From positions 1 to 22,014 of the forward strand of contig JAHCAX010000016.1 of assembly GCA_019634675.1 (NCBI GenBank): a stretch of 22,014 nt of DNA, in the 5' to 3' direction. The notes under the pieces are model-generated. The model did no database searches and was not told the origin of the DNA. It was given only the letters and a program-made list of their open reading frames with translations. Position numbers and translations under genes: made by a program. Positions 1 to 7,663 of this stretch are shown piece by piece. Source of the DNA: Acherontichlamydia pituitae (lineage in GTDB: Bacteria; Chlamydiota; Chlamydiia; Chlamydiales; Rhabdochlamydiaceae). The first letter of the stretch is position 1. Each line of letters starts with the position of its first letter.

Positions 1-742
1 AACTGAATTTAATTTCACCTGAGGAAATGAGAGCCACTTTTCCATCTGCGAGTTCGAGGTTCAAACGGCCATCGGAGGAGATCGAATGGCAAATACCTTT
101 GATCGGCTGCAACCCGTCGTGGCATGTGATAAGCTGCCCTTTGTAGGCGAGCAATTGTTCATATAGCGTTAAGAATGGAGCAAACCCTTTATTTTGCAGC
201 ATCTCAAGGTCTTTAAAGAACTGTTTGAGGAGGGATTCGAGAATCTGTTCGACAGCCCAAGTCTGTCCGCTGAGCTGGGCAAGGGAGGTGGCGGGCTGAT
301 CAATGCTGTCCAGAAGCTCTTTGGACATATTGACATTGAGGCCAATCCCGAGGACGATCCCGATCCGGTCTTCAAACGTTACCGCTTCTGTGAGGATCCC
401 TGCGACTTTTTTTCCGCAAAGGAGGATGTCATTGGGCCACTTGATCTGAGGAGCAAAGCCTTTTTTCTTCAGCATCGTAGCGCAGGAAAGGGAAAGGACT
501 TGTCCCAAGTTCGATAGGTAAGGGCAATTGCGGGGCAGGCAAAAATAGATCGAAGCGTAGATATTCTCTCCTCTTGGAGAAACCCACTTTCTGAACCAGC
601 GGCCGCGGCCGGCAGTCTGTTCTAAAGCGGTGATGCAGGTGAACTGATTAGGATCAAGGGTATGGGCGTTGGCTTTAGCCCAGTTGTTCGTCGAATCGAT
701 CGTATCGAAGTGGATGTAGCAAATATTTTTTAAGTTGCCCAT
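1..742 (-). CDS. birA: Biotin--[acetyl-CoA-carboxylase] ligase, 3' end cut by window edge
   Basis: Translating the minus strand from ATG at 742 gives 247 codons with no stop before base 1, so only the last few residues are probably missing. The enzyme makes biotinyl-AMP and transfers biotin to the carrier protein of acetyl-CoA carboxylase in the cytoplasm. Visible family motifs are STNNWAKAN near residue 17, GRGRWFRKWVSP at 45-56 followed by GENIYAS, KWPND at 101-105, KVAGILTEA, and VLGIGLNVN. The C-terminal part (YKGQLITCHDG, then SSDGRLNLELADGK) fits the small SH3-like domain. There is no N-terminal helix-turn-helix, so this is the monofunctional class and not a repressor. AAGGA lies 6 bases before the ATG and supports this start. 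The gene is divergent from rodA, a neighbour pair also found in Chlamydia. Plus-strand ORFs across it are shadows. Confidence 0.93.
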   Translation of the reverse strand, partial: MGNLKNICYIHFDTIDSTNNWAKANAHTLDPNQFTCITALEQTAGRGRWFRKWVSPRGENIYASIYFCLPRNCPYLSNLGQVLSLSCATMLKKKGFAPQIKWPNDILLCGKKVAGILTEAVTFEDRIGIVLGIGLNVNMSKELLDSIDQPATSLAQLSGQTWAVEQILESLLKQFFKDLEMLQNKGFAPFLTLYEQLLAYKGQLITCHDGLQPIKGICHSISSDGRLNLELADGKVALISSGEIKFS

Positions 743-1017
743 GATTTCCTTAATAGAACACCTTTCTTCAAAAGGTCATACTATACATACCGCGACTCAA
801 AAATGGCTTTTGGTTTTGTCTAACTGGACTCAGAGCGCCAGCTTTGCCAAATTCCAATTTTTGAATTACGATGTGTATAGCATAATAGCAGGTGGATCCA
901 GTATAATACAGAATTGATAAGAATCCACTTTTTTTAATCGCCGGGCTGGATTCGATCAGAAATTATAAAAAATTGTTGCAGTTTTTGAATAAGTTATTGA
1001 TGGGCGGACTGTAGTAC
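743..1017. other. Divergent intergenic region between birA and rodA
   Basis: This 275-base AT-rich spacer should hold promoters for both flanking genes, but I see no clear -35/-10 pair for either. There is a TATAAT hexamer at 902-907 on the plus strand with no good -35. A 6-bp inverted repeat, GTGGAT at 892-897 and ATCCAC at 923-928, is followed by seven T residues at 929-935 and could act as a weak plus-strand terminator. A 60-codon plus-strand ORF starting at 735 shows no coding character. Confidence 0.4.
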
Positions 1018-2151
1018 ATGTGGGACCATAGATATTTGACGCGGATCGATTTCCGCACGCTGCCGATATTGATCCTCCTCATGGTCATCAGCATCCTGGT
1101 TATTTCAGCGACCACATTCGATATCGCAGATCCCAGCGATGAGACCCTCTTCACGCCGATGGCCAAAAGCCAGATCCGCTGGTTTGGGATCGGCTGGCTC
1201 TTTTACCTGTTCTTCGCCGGACTAGACTACCGCTATTTAAAAAAATGGACATGGGTCCTCTATGCAGGGATGATTGTCATGCTCTTCGGGCTTTTCTTTG
1301 TGCCCGCAATTCAAAATGTCCATCGATGGTATCGGATCCCTGGTATTAACTTTGCCTTTCAGCCCTCGGAATATGCCAAGCTGATCATTGTGATGACCTT
1401 GAGCCTCTTTTTGGAGAACAAAGCGACAGAGATCTATCAAAAAAGGGCGACGCTTAAGGCGATCTTGATCGTCATGGTTCCCTTTTTATTGATCTTGAAG
1501 CAGCCTGACCTTGGAACATCCCTCGTTTTATATCCCATTGCTTTAGTGATGTTCTACTTCGGCGGGATCAGCAAAAAGGTCATTTATGCCATGAGCGGAA
1601 TGGCCGTCTGCGGCCTTATCTTTGTCAGCATGATGTTCCTTGGCTTTATCTCCCACGATGAGTTCAGGCCTTATGCGACAAAAGTGATCAAAGAGTACCA
1701 ATATGAGAGGTTGAATCCGAACACCTACCATCAAAAAGCATCGCAGACTGCCATTGCCCTTGGCGGGCTCACCGGCAGCGGATGGCATAAGAGCGAATTC
1801 ACCGGAAGGCAGTGGCTTCCGGCAGCCCATACCGATTCGGTCTTTGCATCCTATAGCGAAGAATTTGGGCTCATCGGCGTGTTTTTCCTGATGCTCTTTT
1901 TTTTCGGTTTGATCTATTTTAGTTTTCAGATAACGGCTGTGGCCAAAGACCGTTTCGGGCGGCTCCTGTCGGCCGGGATTACCACCTATTTGGCAATGCA
2001 CATGATTGTCAGCATGGCCATGATGTGCGGATTTTTGCCGATTACCGGAGTGCCCTTGATGTTGATCACATATGGAGGCTCTTCCGTCTTGTCGACAATG
2101 ACCGCTTTAGGCATTTTACAAAGCATCTATAGCAGAAGGTTTATGTTCTAA
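1018..2151 (+). CDS. rodA: RodA, SEDS-family peptidoglycan glycosyltransferase
   Basis: This 377-residue polytopic membrane protein of the RodA/FtsW/SpoVE (SEDS) family polymerises lipid II glycan strands with a partner transpeptidase. About ten hydrophobic segments alternate with short loops. Family landmarks are FQPSEYAK in the middle, GSGWHKSEFTGRQWLP, HTDSVFASYSEEFGLIG, and the C-terminal LITYGGSSVLSTM. Asp273 in HTD matches the conserved extracellular aspartate needed for polymerase activity in characterised SEDS proteins. Length is normal. An in-frame TAG at 1012-1014 rules out any start further upstream; the Shine-Dalgarno is weak. It is called RodA rather than FtsW because of the birA neighbour and the lack of division-cluster genes. 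In Chlamydiae, which lack FtsZ, such proteins serve septal peptidoglycan synthesis. Its stop overlaps the next start in TAATG. Confidence 0.95.
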   Translation: MWDHRYLTRIDFRTLPILILLMVISILVISATTFDIADPSDETLFTPMAKSQIRWFGIGWLFYLFFAGLDYRYLKKWTWVLYAGMIVMLFGLFFVPAIQNVHRWYRIPGINFAFQPSEYAKLIIVMTLSLFLENKATEIYQKRATLKAILIVMVPFLLILKQPDLGTSLVLYPIALVMFYFGGISKKVIYAMSGMAVCGLIFVSMMFLGFISHDEFRPYATKVIKEYQYERLNPNTYHQKASQTAIALGGLTGSGWHKSEFTGRQWLPAAHTDSVFASYSEEFGLIGVFFLMLFFFGLIYFSFQITAVAKDRFGRLLSAGITTYLAMHMIVSMAMMCGFLPITGVPLMLITYGGSSVLSTMTALGILQSIYSRRFMF

Positions 2152-2618
2152 TGTTTAACCATCCTTTTCTTTTAACTCCCAGCTCTTGGCTCGGCCAGGG
2201 CCGTATCCAGTTGAACATGGTGGCTGAAGAACTCTCCTTCGTCACAAAATGGAGTGTCGGCGGCCCCGACTCGGACGGGCGGATCGAATGCGTTCAAGAG
2301 ATCCAGGTCAAAGGCTTGTCCGATGTGATGCACAACCAGTTCAATATTTTTGATTTGAACTCCGGAGAATTTCAGATCGAGCTTGAAAACGACGCTTTGG
2401 GCAAGATCACCGGAAAAGGTCTGATCAACGAGAAGATCATCGCCTGGGAGTTCCGGATCGAAGAAATGGGCTTTGAAGGCTTTGAACTCTATGAAAAACA
2501 AGACGAGCAGAACTACCTGATGCGCGCCGAATATGCGACAGCCGATCAATTCCGCACACTGATCCAAGGGAAAGTCTGGAAGCAAATGGAACAAAAAAAG
2601 GACAACGGAAAAACATGA
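2151..2618 (+). CDS. Conserved-looking hypothetical protein in rodA operon
   Basis: I do not recognise this 155-residue protein. Its ATG shares the last A of the rodA stop codon (TAATG), which implies coupled translation, and its TGA overlaps the next ATG (ATGA). Both overlaps and normal codon use support a real gene. There is no signal peptide or membrane segment. The first half (GRIQLNMVAEELSFVTKW, then GRIECVQEIQVKGLSDVMHNQF) reads as alternating beta strands, followed by FEGFELYEKQDEQNYLMRAEYATADQFRTLIQGKVWKQ and a lysine-rich tail. This suggests a small soluble beta-sandwich or lipocalin-like fold, but that is only inference. Position after rodA hints at an envelope-linked role. Confidence 0.75.
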   Translation: MFNHPFLLTPSSWLGQGRIQLNMVAEELSFVTKWSVGGPDSDGRIECVQEIQVKGLSDVMHNQFNIFDLNSGEFQIELENDALGKITGKGLINEKIIAWEFRIEEMGFEGFELYEKQDEQNYLMRAEYATADQFRTLIQGKVWKQMEQKKDNGKT

Positions 2619-2959
2619 AAAAAACGCTAACGATCTTCGCTCTGATGCTTCTGACAGCCTGCTTTTCCCGATCAGCTGCAATGACAGGGGAGAACTTCGA
2701 TAATATTCAAATAGGCACCTCGATTGCTTCTGTTCAAAGCCAGGTGGGCAAACCGTACAAGATCCACTCGAAAGGAGGCAATAAAGAGGAATATGAATAT
2801 ATCGAACGGATCGATATGGGCCAGTGCCTCGTTTCGGAAAACCACTATTTTCTCATCGTTGTCAACGGTCAAGTCACAGGCAAGTACATCAAACGGGAAA
2901 AGTCTCCCTCCTATGACCTGATCTACATCGAGGACCCCAACCATCCCTGCTACCATTGA
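2615..2959 (+). CDS. Small predicted lipoprotein, BamE/SmpA-like
   Basis: This is a 114-residue protein with a lipoprotein signal peptide: MKKT start, hydrophobic core, then lipobox LTAC with Cys16 as the predicted lipidated residue. The mature part, GENFDNIQIGTSIASVQSQVG followed by KPYKI and a run of short strands, resembles the BamE/SmpA/OmlA fold, in which a G(T/M)-x-x-x-V-x-x-x-x-G-x-P motif follows the first helix. BamE family proteins are outer-membrane lipoproteins that assist beta-barrel assembly. The C-terminal part contains two further cysteines (MGQCLV and the final HPCYH) that could form a disulphide. It is the last gene of the rodA operon, overlapping the preceding gene by four bases. 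The family call is tentative; the lipoprotein call is strong. Confidence 0.8.
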   Translation: MKKTLTIFALMLLTACFSRSAAMTGENFDNIQIGTSIASVQSQVGKPYKIHSKGGNKEEYEYIERIDMGQCLVSENHYFLIVVNGQVTGKYIKREKSPSYDLIYIEDPNHPCYH

Positions 2960-2974
2960 TCGGATGCGGAAGTT

Positions 2975-3889
2975 CTATTTGCCTTTGATCTTGTAGTCGT
3001 CTTCTGGATATAGAAGCAATTTGAGCACGGCCCCGATCACGATCAGCGCAAAGCCGATCATCGTCGACATTTCAATCGGCGTTTTCCAGATCATGGTGTC
3101 AAGAATGATGCTGAAAATGACGCCGCAGTAAAGGAACGTGCTGACGAGGCGGAAAGGGGCATAGTGCGCAGCCCAGCTCATGCAAGATTGATAGCAAAAG
3201 GAAAGAAAGCCCATCAAGACCAGAAGGGCGATGATGTCCGTGTTTAAATGTCCCCAGCTCTTCTCAAAAGTAAAAAAGGTCCAGATTCCTGCAATAACCG
3301 CTCCGATCCCAAAAACATAGAACATGCTTCTCTCTATCGGTTCCGAAGAATGCGCAAGGCGCAGCGATACCAGCGAGATCGCTCCTGAAATTCCCGATGC
3401 CAGTGCAATAAGCGACGCGGGCTGGAAGAGGGAAGGCGTTGGGTTAAGAACAAAGATAATGCCTAAAAATGCCGTTCCAATTCCCCACCAGAGCCGATGC
3501 ACGATGAGGATTCTTTTCCAAAGCAGCGCTACGATCGGGATAAAAATGGGGATTGTATTAAAGAGAAGGACCGAATCGGTCAAGTCGAGATATTTTAAGG
3601 AAAAGAAGAAAAAATAGACGGCAAAATAGCTAGCGATACCGCGGACCAGCTGGAGCTTCCATTCCTTCGTTTTTAAGCTTTCAGCGACTCTGCCCCCCTT
3701 GGCGCCGCGGAGAATAAAAGGATAAAGGATGATCAAGCTTACCGTATTTCTCCAAAAGAGCAGAGATTCAGTTGTGATCTGTTGGGAGAGGAATTTGACG
3801 ACAGCTCCCATTAGGGCGACAAAGAGCGATGCTCCAATAACCAGCGGGATGGCGCGCGCTGTTTTACGAGGAAGGCGTTTGTATTCCAT
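2975..3889 (-). CDS. EamA/DMT-superfamily membrane transporter
   Basis: This protein of 304 residues has about ten hydrophobic segments arranged as two EamA halves, the layout of the drug/metabolite transporter superfamily. The first half contains GAVVKFLSQQITTESLLFWRN and the second SFCYQSCMSWAAHYAPFRLVS, both typical of the family. I chose the ATG at 3889 because GGAGG sits 7 bases upstream; the longer reading frame begins 13 codons earlier without a better signal and would run through this Shine-Dalgarno. The substrate cannot be read from the sequence. In obligate intracellular bacteria, members import host metabolites (S-adenosylmethionine in Rickettsia and Chlamydia), so that is one possibility. 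The gene lies just after the str operon terminator and converges on the lipoprotein gene with a 15-base gap. Confidence 0.88.
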   Translation of the reverse strand: MEYKRLPRKTARAIPLVIGASLFVALMGAVVKFLSQQITTESLLFWRNTVSLIILYPFILRGAKGGRVAESLKTKEWKLQLVRGIASYFAVYFFFFSLKYLDLTDSVLLFNTIPIFIPIVALLWKRILIVHRLWWGIGTAFLGIIFVLNPTPSLFQPASLIALASGISGAISLVSLRLAHSSEPIERSMFYVFGIGAVIAGIWTFFTFEKSWGHLNTDIIALLVLMGFLSFCYQSCMSWAAHYAPFRLVSTFLYCGVIFSIILDTMIWKTPIEMSTMIGFALIVIGAVLKLLLYPEDDYKIKGK

Positions 3890-3920
3890 TTGATATCCTC
3901 CAATAATAATCGATATCAAA
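3889..3920 (-). promoter_or_regulatory. RBS hairpin at the DMT transporter start
   Basis: A perfect 9-bp inverted repeat (TTTGATATC at 3889-3897 and GATATCAAA at 3912-3920) surrounds a 14-base loop. In the mRNA the stem takes in the A of the start codon and part of the Shine-Dalgarno, whose remaining bases lie in the loop. This could regulate translation initiation, or as DNA serve as an operator. The structure is seen directly; the role is inference. Confidence 0.5.
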
Positions 3921-3934
3921 AGGAACAAAAAAGG

Positions 3935-3960
3935 AAAAGGCGGGATTTCTCCCGCCTTTT
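3935..3960 (-). terminator. Intrinsic terminator of the str operon
   Basis: A perfect 11-bp stem (AAAAGGCGGGA paired with TCCCGCCTTTT) with a 4-base loop lies 30 bases after the rpsJ stop. On the minus strand the stem runs into TTTTCCTTTTTT, giving a good U-rich tail. The GC-rich core makes this the clearest terminator in the window. It sits only about 45 bases before the DMT transporter start. Confidence 0.92.
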
Positions 3961-3990
3961 GGATCGAGCTAATCTAGTTTTAAGTAGACT

Positions 3991-4308
3991 TTACGCTTTG
4001 ATCTTGATGTCGACGCCAGCCGCTACTGGCAGGACTTTGAGCTTGTCAATTGTCTCTGGAGTAGGGTTGAGGATGTCGAGCATGCGGATGTGCGTACGGA
4101 TCTCGAACTGCTCGCGCGACTTTCTGTCGACGTGAGGAGAGCGGAGCACAGTGTAGATCTCTCTCTTTGTTGGGAGAGGGATAGGACCTGCAATGCGTGC
4201 GCCAGTCCGTTTAGCTGTCTCGACGATATCCGCTGTGGAACGATCGAGGACGCGCTGATCGTATCCTTTGAGTCGTATGCGGATTTTTTGTCTGCTTTGT
4301 TTTGCCAT
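3991..4308 (-). CDS. rpsJ: 30S ribosomal protein S10
   Basis: The 105-residue S10 binds the 30S head near S3 and S14, and in many bacteria also works as NusE in antitermination. The sequence is full length, with KIRIRLKGYDQRVLD at the start, the IAGPIPLPTKREIYTVLRSPHVDRKSREQFE loop region, and the C-terminal LPVAAGVDIKI. AAGGAA about 9 bases upstream supports the ATG at 4308. It follows fusA by 21 bases. Placement of rpsJ after fusA, away from the S10 cluster and without tuf between, is a chlamydial feature. The operon terminator follows directly. Confidence 0.98.
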   Translation of the reverse strand: MAKQSRQKIRIRLKGYDQRVLDRSTADIVETAKRTGARIAGPIPLPTKREIYTVLRSPHVDRKSREQFEIRTHIRMLDILNPTPETIDKLKVLPVAAGVDIKIKA

Positions 4309-4329
4309 AATGGACTATTCCTTAAAAGT

Positions 4330-6420
4330 TTATTTCTTTGTGATTTCATCTTGGATTTTGGAAGGAACCCTTTCAAAGTGGCTCGGTTCCATCACATAAG
4401 TCGCACGACCTGAGCTCAAGGAGCGCAGCTGCGTCGAGTATCCGAACATCTCGGAGAGAGGTACTTCAGATTCGACGAGGACAACACCTTTTTGCGTCGT
4501 TTGGTTGAGGATCTTGCCGCGGCGGCGGTTGATATCCCCGATCACATCTCCCATGAACTGGTCAGGAGTTGTGACAACGACCTTCATGATCGGCTCAAGG
4601 ATGATCGGCTGGGACTTGCGGGCAGCGTCTTTTATCGCCATCGAACCGCAGATCTTAAACGCCATCTCGCTTGAGTCAACTTCGTGGTAGGATCCATAGA
4701 CGATCGATACTTTGACGTCGACAAGGGCGTATCCAGCAAGAACTCCCGTTGTAAGGCCTTCTGTAACCCCTTTGATAACAGCCGGTACGTATTCTTTCGG
4801 AATCGATCCGCCGACGATCTTGCTGACAACTTCGTTGCCTTTGCCTTTTTCGTTCGGTTCGATCTCGAGAACGACGTGCGCGTATTGGCCGCGGCCGCCA
4901 GACTGTTTGACGTACTTGGTCTCTGATTTGCCTGCAACTGTGATCGTTTCTTTGTAAGAAACTTCCGGCTTGCCGACATTCGCGTCGACGCTGAACTCGC
5001 GCAGCATCCTGTCGCGCAAGATCTCCAGGTGGAGCTCGCCCATTCCAGCGATGATCGTTTGACCGGTCTCTTCGTTCGTTTGAACGCGGAAGGTCGGATC
5101 TTCTTCAGAAAGGGAGCTTAACGCTAAGGAGAGTTTTTCCCGGTCTGCTTTCGACTTTGGTTCGATCGCCATTGAGATCACAGGTTCTGGGAATTCCATC
5201 TTCTCAAGAAGAAGAGGATTGTCTTCGCTGCAGAGGGTGTCGCCCGTGCTTGTGTACTTTAGGCCGATGCAAGCTGCGATGTCGCCAGTGAAGAACTCAT
5301 CGCGGTCTTTACGCTGGTTAGCGTGCATCTCGAGCAAGCGGGAGACGCGCTCTCTCTTGTCTTTTGTCGTGTTGATCAGGTTTGTCCCTTTGGACAGTGT
5401 TCCGGAATAGACACGGACGAAAGTCAATCTGCCGACGTATGGGTCGGACATGATCTTGAACGCAAGAGCTGCCAGCGGTCCATCGTCTTTTGGCTCAAGC
5501 TCCATTGGCGAACCATCGGAGATGTTCATCCCTTTGATCGTGCCGCGGTCTAGCGGAGATGGCATCCAGTTGACAACTGCATCGAGAAGAGGCTGGATCC
5601 CTTTGTTCTTAAACGCCGTTCCACAGAGGACCGGGTTGAACTTGTTCGTGCAAACGCCTTTGCGGATTGCAGCGTGGATCTCAGCTTCTGTCAATGACTC
5701 TGGGTTCTCTAAAACCTTCATCATGAAAGATTCGTTCGTTTCATCGAGAGTTGCGAGCTCTTCGAGCAGGTGCTGGCGCATCTCTTTGCATTTGCTCAAG
5801 AGGTCTGCTGGAATTTCTGCTACTTCGTATTTTGCACCGAGGGTCTCATCGAGGAACAGGTAGGCCTTCATCGTAACGAGGTCGACCATTCCCTTGAATT
5901 CGCCTTCAGAGCCGATCGGGCACTGGACGGGCACAGCGTGCGCGCCGAGCTTATCTTTCATCGTGTGGATCGCATTGAAATAGTCTGCGCCGACGCGGTC
6001 CATCTTATTGACGAACGCGATACGGGGCACACCATAGCGTTCTGCTTGGCGCCATACAGTCTCAGATTGCGGCTGAACGCCGGCGACGGCGTCGAACACA
6101 GCAACAGATCCGTCGAGCACGCGCAGCGACCGCTCTACCTCGATGGTAAAGTCGACGTGGCCTGGGGTGTCGATGATGTTGATCTTGCTATCTTTCCAAT
6201 AGACTGTTGTGGAAGCGGACGTGATCGTAATTCCACGCTCTCTTTCCTGCTCCATGAAGTCCATTGTGGCAGCGCCTTCGTGAACTTCGCCGATCCGGTG
6301 GAGGCGTCCTGAATAATAGAGGATACGCTCTGTGCACGTTGTTTTACCCGCATCGATGTGCGCCATGATGCCGATATTGCGGACATTTTTTAACTCGTCA
6401 GTTTCTGGCCGTTTACTCAT
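4330..6420 (-). CDS. fusA: Translation elongation factor G
   Basis: EF-G is the GTPase that drives tRNA and mRNA translocation and, with RRF, ribosome recycling. The 696 residues are the full family length. GTPase motifs are intact: AHIDAGKTT (P-loop, Lys26), the switch I region ending in RGITITSA, DTPGH at 84-88 with catalytic His88, and NKMD at 138-141. Domain II (GPLAALAFKIMSDPYVGRL), domain III (EEDPTFRVQTNEETGQT), domain IV (GGRGQYAHV) and domain V (EPIMKVVV, GDINRRRGKI) follow in order. Translation starts 14 bases after the rpsG stop, with AGAGGA upstream. Long plus-strand ORFs over this gene are shadows of its strong codon bias. Confidence 0.99.
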   Translation of the reverse strand: MSKRPETDELKNVRNIGIMAHIDAGKTTCTERILYYSGRLHRIGEVHEGAATMDFMEQERERGITITSASTTVYWKDSKINIIDTPGHVDFTIEVERSLRVLDGSVAVFDAVAGVQPQSETVWRQAERYGVPRIAFVNKMDRVGADYFNAIHTMKDKLGAHAVPVQCPIGSEGEFKGMVDLVTMKAYLFLDETLGAKYEVAEIPADLLSKCKEMRQHLLEELATLDETNESFMMKVLENPESLTEAEIHAAIRKGVCTNKFNPVLCGTAFKNKGIQPLLDAVVNWMPSPLDRGTIKGMNISDGSPMELEPKDDGPLAALAFKIMSDPYVGRLTFVRVYSGTLSKGTNLINTTKDKRERVSRLLEMHANQRKDRDEFFTGDIAACIGLKYTSTGDTLCSEDNPLLLEKMEFPEPVISMAIEPKSKADREKLSLALSSLSEEDPTFRVQTNEETGQTIIAGMGELHLEILRDRMLREFSVDANVGKPEVSYKETITVAGKSETKYVKQSGGRGQYAHVVLEIEPNEKGKGNEVVSKIVGGSIPKEYVPAVIKGVTEGLTTGVLAGYALVDVKVSIVYGSYHEVDSSEMAFKICGSMAIKDAARKSQPIILEPIMKVVVTTPDQFMGDVIGDINRRRGKILNQTTQKGVVLVESEVPLSEMFGYSTQLRSLSSGRATYVMEPSHFERVPSKIQDEITKK

Positions 6421-6434
6421 ATTCGATTATCCTC

Positions 6435-6908
6435 TTACCATTTGTAGTGAGCAAAAGCCCGGTTTGCTTCCGCCATGCGGTGCGTATCGTCTTTCTTCTT
6501 GATCGTCGTTCCTTGGTTTTGGAAGCAGTCGACCAGTTCTGTCGCAAGAGCTTCTTCCATCGAGCGGCCCGCTTTTTCACGCGAGTGCTTAATGATCCAC
6601 TGCATGCCCATCGCTGTGCGGCGGTCAGCAGGAATTTCTACAGGAACTTGGTAAGTTGCGCCGCCGATCCTGCGAGATTTAACTTCGAGGGATGGCTTTG
6701 CATTTTCCAGAGCTTGTTCGAAAGCGATGAGGGCGTCTTCGGCCTTAACTTTCTTTGCAAATTTGTCGATCGCATTGTACACAATGCGTCGAGCAACGGA
6801 TTTTTTTCCGTCGATCATAACTTTATTAATGAACTTGGCCAAAACATAGCTGTTGTAGAGAGGATCTGGAGCGCATTCTCTTTTAACAGCGCGGCGTCTA
6901 CGTGACAT
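6435..6908 (-). CDS. rpsG: 30S ribosomal protein S7
   Basis: S7 is the primary binder of the 3' major domain of 16S rRNA, nucleating the 30S head next to the E-site tRNA. The 157-residue protein is full length, starting MSRRRRAVKRE, with SYVLAKFINKVMIDGKKSVARRIVYNA, the GGATYQVPVEI beta hairpin, and the C-terminal KKDDTHRMAEANRAFAHYKW. An AAGG before the ATG supports the start. In E. coli S7 represses the str operon by binding the rpsL-rpsG spacer; here that spacer is unusually structured (see separate entry). Confidence 0.98.
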   Translation of the reverse strand: MSRRRRAVKRECAPDPLYNSYVLAKFINKVMIDGKKSVARRIVYNAIDKFAKKVKAEDALIAFEQALENAKPSLEVKSRRIGGATYQVPVEIPADRRTAMGMQWIIKHSREKAGRSMEEALATELVDCFQNQGTTIKKKDDTHRMAEANRAFAHYKW

Positions 6909-6957
6909 GGTTTTTTTCCTTCAATTGTTTAGTTTCGTATCAATCCACTTCACTTGG

Positions 6958-7057
6958 CATGCATTGTCTTGCATGACGGCCCGCGATTGACTCTATTGGC
7001 TTTATTCAAGAGTCTATAGTGGGCCAGGATACCTATGAATCGTCATCGAGGTATCCT
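6958..7057 (-). promoter_or_regulatory. Structured rpsL-rpsG intercistronic RNA, candidate S7 site
   Basis: The 153-base gap between rpsL and rpsG contains three consecutive, non-overlapping stem-loops. The first has a 9-bp stem (7026-7034 with 7049-7057). The second has an outer 5-bp stem (GGCCC 6978-6982 with GGGCC 7021-7025), a symmetric internal loop of six bases per side, and an inner 6-bp stem (6989-6994 with 7009-7014). The third has a 6-bp stem (CATGCA 6958-6963 with TGCATG 6970-6975). No U-tract follows any of them, so they are not terminators. E. coli uses this spacer for S7 autoregulation, so a similar role is the natural inference. Confidence 0.5.
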
Positions 7058-7061
7058 AAGA

Positions 7062-7433
7062 TTACTTAGGACGTTTCGCCCCGTACTTGGATCTAGATTT
7101 TTTACGGTCTTTAACTGCTGCGCAGTCAAGTGTTCCGCGGACAATATGGTAACGTACGCCAGGCAGGTCTTTAACACGGCCTCCGCGGACGAGTACGATA
7201 CTGTGCTCTTGCAGGTTGTGGCCTTCGCCCCCGATGTAAGCGATCACTTCCTGACCATTGGAAAGGCGCACCCAAGCGACTTTACGCAGAGCAGAGTTAG
7301 GCTTTTTCGGAGTTTTTGTTTTGACTTGAAGGCATACGCCGCGCTTTTGCGGGCATCGTTGTAAGGCCGGAGATTTTTTACGTCTCACTTTTGGTGTACG
7401 GCCATCTCGGATCAATTGGTTAATAGTCGGCAT
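7062..7433 (-). CDS. rpsL: 30S ribosomal protein S12
   Basis: S12 sits at the decoding centre of the 30S subunit and controls accuracy. Starting at MPTINQLIRDG gives 123 residues, the usual length; AAGGA lies about 5 bases upstream. An 18-codon upstream extension of the open frame is rejected because all S12 proteins begin at this point. TPKKPNSALRK holds Lys43 and GGRVKDLPG holds Lys88, both in the streptomycin-sensitive state. CQVKTK-type cysteines (Cys27, Cys34), and the stretch from RKVAWVRLSNGQEV on, look distinctly chlamydial. It is the first gene of the str operon, after a leader of about 125 bases. Confidence 0.98.
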   Translation of the reverse strand: MPTINQLIRDGRTPKVRRKKSPALQRCPQKRGVCLQVKTKTPKKPNSALRKVAWVRLSNGQEVIAYIGGEGHNLQEHSIVLVRGGRVKDLPGVRYHIVRGTLDCAAVKDRKKSRSKYGAKRPK

Positions 7434-7565
7434 TTTTCCTTTTTCCTTCAAAATATAGGGAAATGATGTAACGAGCAGGTCTTGCAACCGTGCTTTCGTA
7501 CGGTTAGCTCTATGGCCAAGCGCACAGTCAAAAGAACGGATAATATGTTCTCAAGACATTGAAGC

Positions 7566-7595
7566 AATATAGCTTGAATAGAGATTTATTTGCAA
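7566..7595 (-). promoter_or_regulatory. Predicted sigma-70 promoter of the str operon
   Basis: Reading the minus strand, TTGCAA (7590-7595) and TATATT (7566-7571) are separated by 18 bases, matching consensus at 4 of 6 and 5 of 6 positions. The start point would be near 7559, leaving a leader of about 125 bases. That leader contains a small hairpin, AACCGT/ACGGTT at 7486-7505 with an 8-base loop. Confidence 0.55.
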
Positions 7596-7663
7596 AACCA
7601 ATTCTAGAGGAGGGCTCTTCCGGCAAGTAAGAGAGGCGAAACTGCTCAAAACTATTTTTATAA

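Noticed and set aside
194..517. 107-codon plus-strand ORF
   Set aside because: It lies antisense to the birA reading frame, which carries clear family motifs; no sensible protein.
735..917. 60-codon plus-strand ORF upstream of rodA
   Set aside because: AT-rich, no Shine-Dalgarno, low-complexity product and partly overlapping the birA start.
1543..2001. 152-codon minus-strand ORF inside rodA
   Set aside because: The plus-strand RodA is beyond doubt and the antisense product has no recognisable features.
5770..6312. 180-codon plus-strand ORF opposite fusA
   Set aside because: Entirely antisense to the GTPase domain of EF-G; produced by its codon bias.
7062..7433. Possible streptomycin-resistance change in S12
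   Set aside because: Lys43 and Lys88 are both unchanged.
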